From contig CANHLB010000030.1 of the NCBI GenBank assembly GCA_947461335.1, positions 1 to 11,767 of the forward strand: a stretch of 11,767 bases of DNA. The letters are read 5' to 3'. The DNA is from Burkholderiaceae bacterium. GTDB lineage: Bacteria; Pseudomonadota; Gammaproteobacteria; Burkholderiales; Burkholderiaceae. Under the pieces are notes generated by a model. It was not told the DNA's origin. It saw only the letters and a program-made list of their open reading frames with translations, and searched no databases. Each line of letters begins with the position of its first letter. Position 1 is the stretch's first letter. The translations under genes and the position numbers were made by a program. Shown piece by piece: positions 8,178 through 11,767 of the stretch.

Positions 8178-9176
8178 CTAGACCGTCAGAACAATCTTAC
8201 CAACATGCTCCGAAGACTCCATCAAACGATGAGCATCAGCAGCCTGATCTAAAGTGAATACTTTATATATTGAAGGTTTTAACTGACCCGCATTAAGCAA
8301 AGGCCAAACATTTTCATAAAGCTGTTTTGTAATTTGTTTCTTAAAGGAAACTGGACGTGGGCGCAGTGTTGAGCCAGTAATGGTTAAGCGACGACGCAGA
8401 ATTTGATTCGTACTGACTTCTGCCTTTGATCCACCCTGGATAGCAATAATCACAATGCGGCCGTCATCAGCCAAGCAATCAATCTCGCGCTGTACATAAG
8501 CACCCGTCACCATATCTAAAATGACGTTAACGCCCTTGCCATCAGTAGCCTTCTTAATTTCTTCAACAAAATCTTGTGTCTTATAGTTAATCGCTAAATC
8601 AGCGCCTAATTTAAGACATGCGGTACATTTTTCATCTGAGCCAGCAGTGACAAATACCTTATGACCAAAAGCTTTTGCCAAAAGAATCGCTGTGACACCG
8701 ATACCACTAGAGCCGCCTTGTACTAATAATGTTTCACCTTCTGCCAATTGGCCACGCATGAAAACATTGCTCCATACGGTATAGAAAGTTTCAGGTAAAG
8801 CTGCTGCCTCTTGATCGCTAAAGCCTTTTGGATAAGGCAAGCACTGTGCAACTGGAGCAGTACATAAATCTGCATAACCGCCACCTTGCACTAATGCACA
8901 AACTTTATCGCCTACTTTAAGACCAAAAAGATTGTCAGCATGTGATAGGTCACCGCCAACAATTTCACCAGCAACTTCAAGACCAGGGATATCAGATGCG
9001 CCAGCTGGAACCGGGTAATGCCCTTTGCGCTGTAAAACATCAGGGCGATTAATTCCGGCGGCAAGTACTTTAATCAAGATCTCCCCAGATCCAGCAGTAG
9101 GAACTGCCGGGTCTGGACGAGTGTTGGCAACCAGCATTTCTGGTGCACCAAACTCTTTGATCTCAATGACACGCAT
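8178..9176 (-). CDS. NAD(P)H quinone oxidoreductase, zinc-free MDR family (zeta-crystallin/PIG3-like)
   Basis: Member of the medium-chain dehydrogenase/reductase superfamily, probably reducing quinones or related electrophiles with NAD(P)H; the substrate cannot be read from sequence. With ATG at 9176 it has 332 residues. The N-terminal GroES-like domain shows AAGINRPDVLQRKGHYP (about 39-55) and the IPGLEVAGEI segment (63-72). The Rossmann dinucleotide-binding domain has VQGGSSGIG (152-160). The catalytic- and structural-zinc cysteine pattern of alcohol dehydrogenases is absent, as in the quinone reductase branch. The frame is open to 9230, but that extension runs into the end of pnp. The chosen start begins like the family (MRVIEIKEFG) and lies 19 bases after the pnp stop, with only a weak ribosome site. 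It sits between pnp and tpiA in the same transcription unit. Confidence 0.9.
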   Translation of the reverse strand: MRVIEIKEFGAPEMLVANTRPDPAVPTAGSGEILIKVLAAGINRPDVLQRKGHYPVPAGASDIPGLEVAGEIVGGDLSHADNLFGLKVGDKVCALVQGGGYADLCTAPVAQCLPYPKGFSDQEAAALPETFYTVWSNVFMRGQLAEGETLLVQGGSSGIGVTAILLAKAFGHKVFVTAGSDEKCTACLKLGADLAINYKTQDFVEEIKKATDGKGVNVILDMVTGAYVQREIDCLADDGRIVIIAIQGGSKAEVSTNQILRRRLTITGSTLRPRPVSFKKQITKQLYENVWPLLNAGQLKPSIYKVFTLDQAADAHRLMESSEHVGKIVLTV

Positions 9177-9195
9177 AGACAGTCTACTTAATGAC

Positions 9196-11358
9196 TTAAG
9201 CAGTTTCGTCCGTTGGCGCCACTTCAGCAACAGCTTCAGCGCCCGCTAAAGGAGCAATCGTGCCACCTTCATCAGCCATTGCAGCTTTTAGTGATAAACG
9301 CAAACGACCACGCTCATCAGCAGCTAACAACTTCACACGCACAACTTGGCCTTCTTGCAAGTAGTCTTTCACTTCTTTGACACGCTCGTTAGAGATTTCA
9401 GAGATATGCAAGAGACCGTCTTTACCTGGAAGAATATTTACTAAAGCACCGAACTCAAGTAACTTCACTACTGGACCTTCGTAGATCTTACCTACTTCAG
9501 CTTCAGCAGTAATACCTTCGATACGCGCTTTTGCTTCTGCCATACCTTCTGCGCTGGTTGAAGCAATAGTTACTGTACCGTCATCTTTAATATCGATACT
9601 GCAGCCGGTTTCTTTAGTCAAGGCTTGAATCGTTGCGCCGCCTTTACCGATGACTTCACGGATCTTGTCTGGATGAATCTTGAAAGACACCATGCGTGGA
9701 GCATGAGCAGACAATTCTGTGCGCACTGAACCCATGGCTTCTTGCATTTTGCTCAAGATGTGCAAACGACCTTCTTTTGCTTGTGCTAAAGCTACTTGCA
9801 TAATTTCTTTAGTAATCCCTTGAACTTTAATGTCCATTTGAAGTGCAGTAATACCATTAGCAGTACCTGCTACTTTAAAGTCCATATCACCTAAGTGATC
9901 TTCATCACCCAAGATGTCAGTTAGTACGGCAAAACGATTACCGTCAAGAATCAAGCCCATAGCAACGCCAGCCACGTGTGCTTTAACAGGAACGCCTGCA
10001 TCCATCATCGCCAAACAGCCACCACAAACTGAGGCCATTGAAGATGAACCATTAGATTCAGTGATTTCTGAAACAACACGGATACTGTATGCAAAGTCTT
10101 CAGCACTTGGCAATACAGGGATCAATGCGCGCTTAGCTAAACGACCGTGACCAATTTCACGACGCTTAGGGCTACCTACGCGACCAGTTTCGCCGGTAGC
10201 AAATGGAGGCATGTTGTAGTGGAACATGAAGCGATCGCGGTACTCACCTTCGAGCGCATCAATGATTTGCTCATCACGTGCAGTACCTAAAGTAGCTACT
10301 ACCAATGCTTGTGTCTCACCACGAGTAAACAATGCTGAACCGTGCGTGCGTGGCAATACACCATTACGAATTTCAATCGGACGCACAGTGCGTGTATCAC
10401 GACCATCAATACGTGGCTCACCATTCAAAATCTGGCTACGTACAATCTTCGCTTCGATTTCAAATAAGATATCGTTAACAGCAACTGCGTCAACATCACC
10501 TTCTTCTGACAACTTAGCAACGACTTCCTTAGTAATTTCTTTAAGCTTGTCTGAACGAGCACCTTTTTGACGAATCTGATAAGCCTCACGTAATGGCGCT
10601 TCAGCCAAAGCAGTGACCTTAGCAATAAATGGCTCATCTTTAGGAGCAGCAGTCCAATCCCATTCTGGCTTACCTGCTTCACGTACTAACTCGTTAATGG
10701 CGTTGATCGCTGTTTGCATTTGGTCATGACCAAACACAACTGCACCCAACATCACTTCTTCAGAAAGTTGGTTTGCTTCTGACTCCACCATCAATACGGC
10801 AGCTTGCGTACCAGCAACGATCAAATCGAGTTCACTAGTAGCTTGCTCTGTACGAGTTGGGTTCAAAAGATATTGGCCATTGGCATAGCCAACACGGGCT
10901 GCACCAACCGGACCTGCAAAAGGAATGCCTGAAACTGCCAGAGCTGCTGATGCAGCGATCAATGCAGGAATATCGGCAGGAACATCAGGATTGATAGACA
11001 ACACATGAACTACTACTTGGACTTCGTTCAAGAATCCCTCTGGGAATAAAGGGCGTAATGGACGGTCGATTAAACGAGAGATCAACGTCTCACCTTCTGA
11101 TGGGCGACCTTCACGGCGGAAGAATCCACCAGGAATTTTGCCTGCTGCGTAAGTCTTTTCTAAATAATCAACTGTTAATGGGAAAAAGGATTGGCCTGGC
11201 TTCGCAGACTTTGAGGCAACTACTGTGCCCATTACTACAGTGTCATCCACGTTAACAATCACGGCACCACCTGCTTGACGAGCGATCTCGCCTGTTTCCA
11301 TCGTTACTTGGTGGTTACCCCATTGAAAACTTTTTACTGCTTTTTTAAACATCGTCAT
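9196..11358 (-). CDS. pnp: polyribonucleotide nucleotidyltransferase (PNPase)
   Basis: Phosphorolytic 3'-to-5' exoribonuclease of RNA turnover, trimeric and often part of the degradosome. With ATG at 11358 it has 720 residues, the family length. There are two RNase PH-like domains (about 1-145 and 310-545) linked by an all-helical segment, then a KH domain with VIGKGG (569-574) and an S1 domain (about 620-690). The catalytic [13 protein letters not shown] motif is at 484-496 and intact. The phosphate/RNA-binding [12 protein letters not shown] region is at about 79-90. The frame extends to a GTG at 11382, but a strong GGAGAAG site (11365-11371) lies inside that extension, 6 bases before ATG 11358. 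A second in-frame ATG at 11352 is possible. The tail after S1 is acidic and alanine-rich. Confidence 0.97.
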   Translation of the reverse strand: MTMFKKAVKSFQWGNHQVTMETGEIARQAGGAVIVNVDDTVVMGTVVASKSAKPGQSFFPLTVDYLEKTYAAGKIPGGFFRREGRPSEGETLISRLIDRPLRPLFPEGFLNEVQVVVHVLSINPDVPADIPALIAASAALAVSGIPFAGPVGAARVGYANGQYLLNPTRTEQATSELDLIVAGTQAAVLMVESEANQLSEEVMLGAVVFGHDQMQTAINAINELVREAGKPEWDWTAAPKDEPFIAKVTALAEAPLREAYQIRQKGARSDKLKEITKEVVAKLSEEGDVDAVAVNDILFEIEAKIVRSQILNGEPRIDGRDTRTVRPIEIRNGVLPRTHGSALFTRGETQALVVATLGTARDEQIIDALEGEYRDRFMFHYNMPPFATGETGRVGSPKRREIGHGRLAKRALIPVLPSAEDFAYSIRVVSEITESNGSSSMASVCGGCLAMMDAGVPVKAHVAGVAMGLILDGNRFAVLTDILGDEDHLGDMDFKVAGTANGITALQMDIKVQGITKEIMQVALAQAKEGRLHILSKMQEAMGSVRTELSAHAPRMVSFKIHPDKIREVIGKGGATIQALTKETGCSIDIKDDGTVTIASTSAEGMAEAKARIEGITAEAEVGKIYEGPVVKLLEFGALVNILPGKDGLLHISEISNERVKEVKDYLQEGQVVRVKLLAADERGRLRLSLKAAMADEGGTIAPLAGAEAVAEVAPTDETA

Positions 11359-11364
11359 TTTGAT

Positions 11365-11371
11365 CTTCTCC
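11365..11371 (-). promoter_or_regulatory. Shine-Dalgarno site that sets the pnp start
   Basis: GGAGAAG on the minus strand, 6 bases upstream of ATG 11358. It rules against the longer frame from GTG 11382, because the site would then lie within codons 4-6 of the coding sequence. Confidence 0.8.
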
Positions 11372-11402
11372 AAATTGTTCACACAAAACTCACATGAGGC
11401 TT

Positions 11403-11441
11403 GTGCTTGTCGTGGGATAAAGCAGTGTCACGACAACACTG
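11403..11441 (-). promoter_or_regulatory. overlapping, mutually exclusive hairpins in the pnp leader
   Basis: Two stems share the same bases about 45-80 bases before the pnp start. Stem A pairs 11407-11414 with 11429-11436 (TTGTCGTG/CACGACAA, 8 bp) and extends by 3 bp (11403-11405 with 11437-11439) past one bulged base, with a 14-base loop. Stem B pairs 11423-11428 with 11436-11441 (6 bp, 7-base loop), and its loop consists of one arm of stem A. The two cannot form together. The pairing is seen directly; a switching role is inference. Confidence 0.45.
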
Positions 11442-11460
11442 GAGCGTTTTAAGGTCACAA

Positions 11461-11522
11461 GGGATGCCATTCCAGGGAGACTCTGATCGATCTTCAGAAG
11501 CTCATTGGAATGACACGATCCC
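11461..11522 (-). promoter_or_regulatory. long imperfect hairpin in the pnp leader, possible RNase III target
   Basis: The arms 11461-11465/11518-11522 (5 bp) and 11468-11474/11506-11512 (7 bp, CATTCCA/TGGAATG) stack into a long stem with an internal loop. The interior adds GAG/CTC and a further 5-bp TCTGA/TCAGA helix around a 7-base loop. In E. coli the pnp leader carries a long stem cut by RNase III, and PNPase then represses its own message. The position and shape here fit a similar element, but the sequence cannot prove function. Confidence 0.45.
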
Positions 11523-11547
11523 CTACACAAATGCACTCGAAACGCCC

Positions 11548-11609
11548 AAAAAACATGCCATCTGCTTAAGACTGATTCTGCGAAGAAACAACCCTAAGAA
11601 AGATGGCAT
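11548..11609 (-). terminator. terminator-like hairpin downstream of rpsO
   Basis: Beginning 16 bases after the rpsO stop, the arms ATGCCATCT (11601-11609) and AGATGGCAT (11555-11563) form a perfect 9-bp stem. After one base it is followed by six T on the minus strand (11548-11553). The 37-base loop region contains a small inner TTCT/AGAA hairpin with a 4-base loop. The long loop makes it weaker than a classic intrinsic terminator. Partial read-through into pnp, as at the E. coli rpsO terminator, would be compatible with the lack of a clear pnp promoter. Confidence 0.55.
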
Positions 11610-11625
11610 TGCATACCGATAAGAA

Positions 11626-11767
11626 TTACTTACGGAGACCTAATTTATCAATCAATGCGCGATAGCGATCCAAATCTTTGCCCTTAAGATAATCCAAAAG
11701 GCGACGGCGACGTGAAACCATCTTCAACAAGCCACGACGGCTGTGATGATCTTTAGCGTTAGCCTTG
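11626..11767 (-). CDS. rpsO: 30S ribosomal protein S15 (RpsO), C-terminal part
   Basis: Primary 16S rRNA-binding protein of the small-subunit platform. Only the last 46 codons and the TAA stop (11626-11628) are in the window; the family has 89 residues, so about 43 N-terminal residues lie beyond the right edge. The visible part contains the rRNA-binding DHHSRRGLL motif, then the basic [16 protein letters not shown] segment and the conserved end IDKLGLRK. It sits upstream of pnp on the same strand, the classic rpsO-pnp arrangement of proteobacteria. Confidence 0.96.
   Translation of the reverse strand, partial: KANAKDHHSRRGLLKMVSRRRRLLDYLKGKDLDRYRALIDKLGLRK

Noticed and set aside
9177..9230. 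N-terminal extension of the quinone oxidoreductase to 9230
   Set aside because: It overlaps the end of pnp and adds a basic stretch not typical of the family; ATG 9176 matches the usual family N terminus.
10425..10682. Second minus-strand open frame inside pnp
   Set aside because: Out of frame with an intact PNPase reading frame; Leu/Lys/Arg-rich shadow translation without a ribosome site.
11401..11622. 73-codon plus-strand open frame in the rpsO-pnp gap
   Set aside because: No recognisable protein and no ribosome site. The stretch is explained better by inverted repeats of the pnp leader and the rpsO terminator.
1..11767. Search for a mobile element, CRISPR array, toxin-antitoxin, defence or biosynthetic cluster
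   Set aside because: All the DNA is accounted for by core housekeeping genes, one tRNA and short gaps. No transposase, integrase, direct-repeat array or unfamiliar protein was seen.

Overview
The window is a stretch of bacterial core genome, with every supported gene on the minus strand. In transcription order (right to left) it reads rpsO (3' part), pnp, an MDR-family quinone oxidoreductase, tpiA, secG, tRNA-Leu(GAG), nuoA, nuoB, nuoC, nuoD, nuoE, nuoF and nuoG (5' part, running off the left edge). This order and the protein sequences point to a betaproteobacterium of the Burkholderiales. The moderate GC content and the protein style make Polynucleobacter (Burkholderiaceae) the most likely genus, although no database search was possible.

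Right part (about 7035-11767): RNA and translation functions (ribosomal protein S15, polynucleotide phosphorylase), a small redox enzyme, a glycolytic enzyme (triosephosphate isomerase) and a translocase subunit (SecG). From pnp to secG the genes are 17-22 bases apart and look co-transcribed. The rpsO-pnp gap (11359-11625, 267 bases) is the most structured non-coding DNA here. It holds a terminator-like hairpin behind rpsO and two further inverted-repeat structures in the pnp leader.

Middle (6758-7034): a non-coding block holding one complete tRNA-Leu gene with encoded CCA, an 11-bp hairpin between secG and the tRNA, and an AT-rich segment in front of nuoA that may carry the nuo promoter.

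Left part (1-6757): the nuoABCDEFG end of a 14-subunit-type respiratory complex I operon, tightly packed with gaps of 3-31 bases and one 4-base overlap. The encoded subunits cover the peripheral arm: NADH oxidation (NuoEFG), the connecting Fe-S chain and quinone-site subunits (NuoB, C, D), plus the membrane subunit NuoA. Fe-S ligands for N1a, N1b, N2, N3, N4 and N5 are all present. The extra N7 cluster seen in E. coli NuoG is absent.

There is no mobile element, CRISPR array, phage gene or unknown gene cluster, and no gene-free stretch above 300 bases. I found no evidence of a new biological system. The observations worth following up concern regulatory RNA structure, start codons and operon layout.
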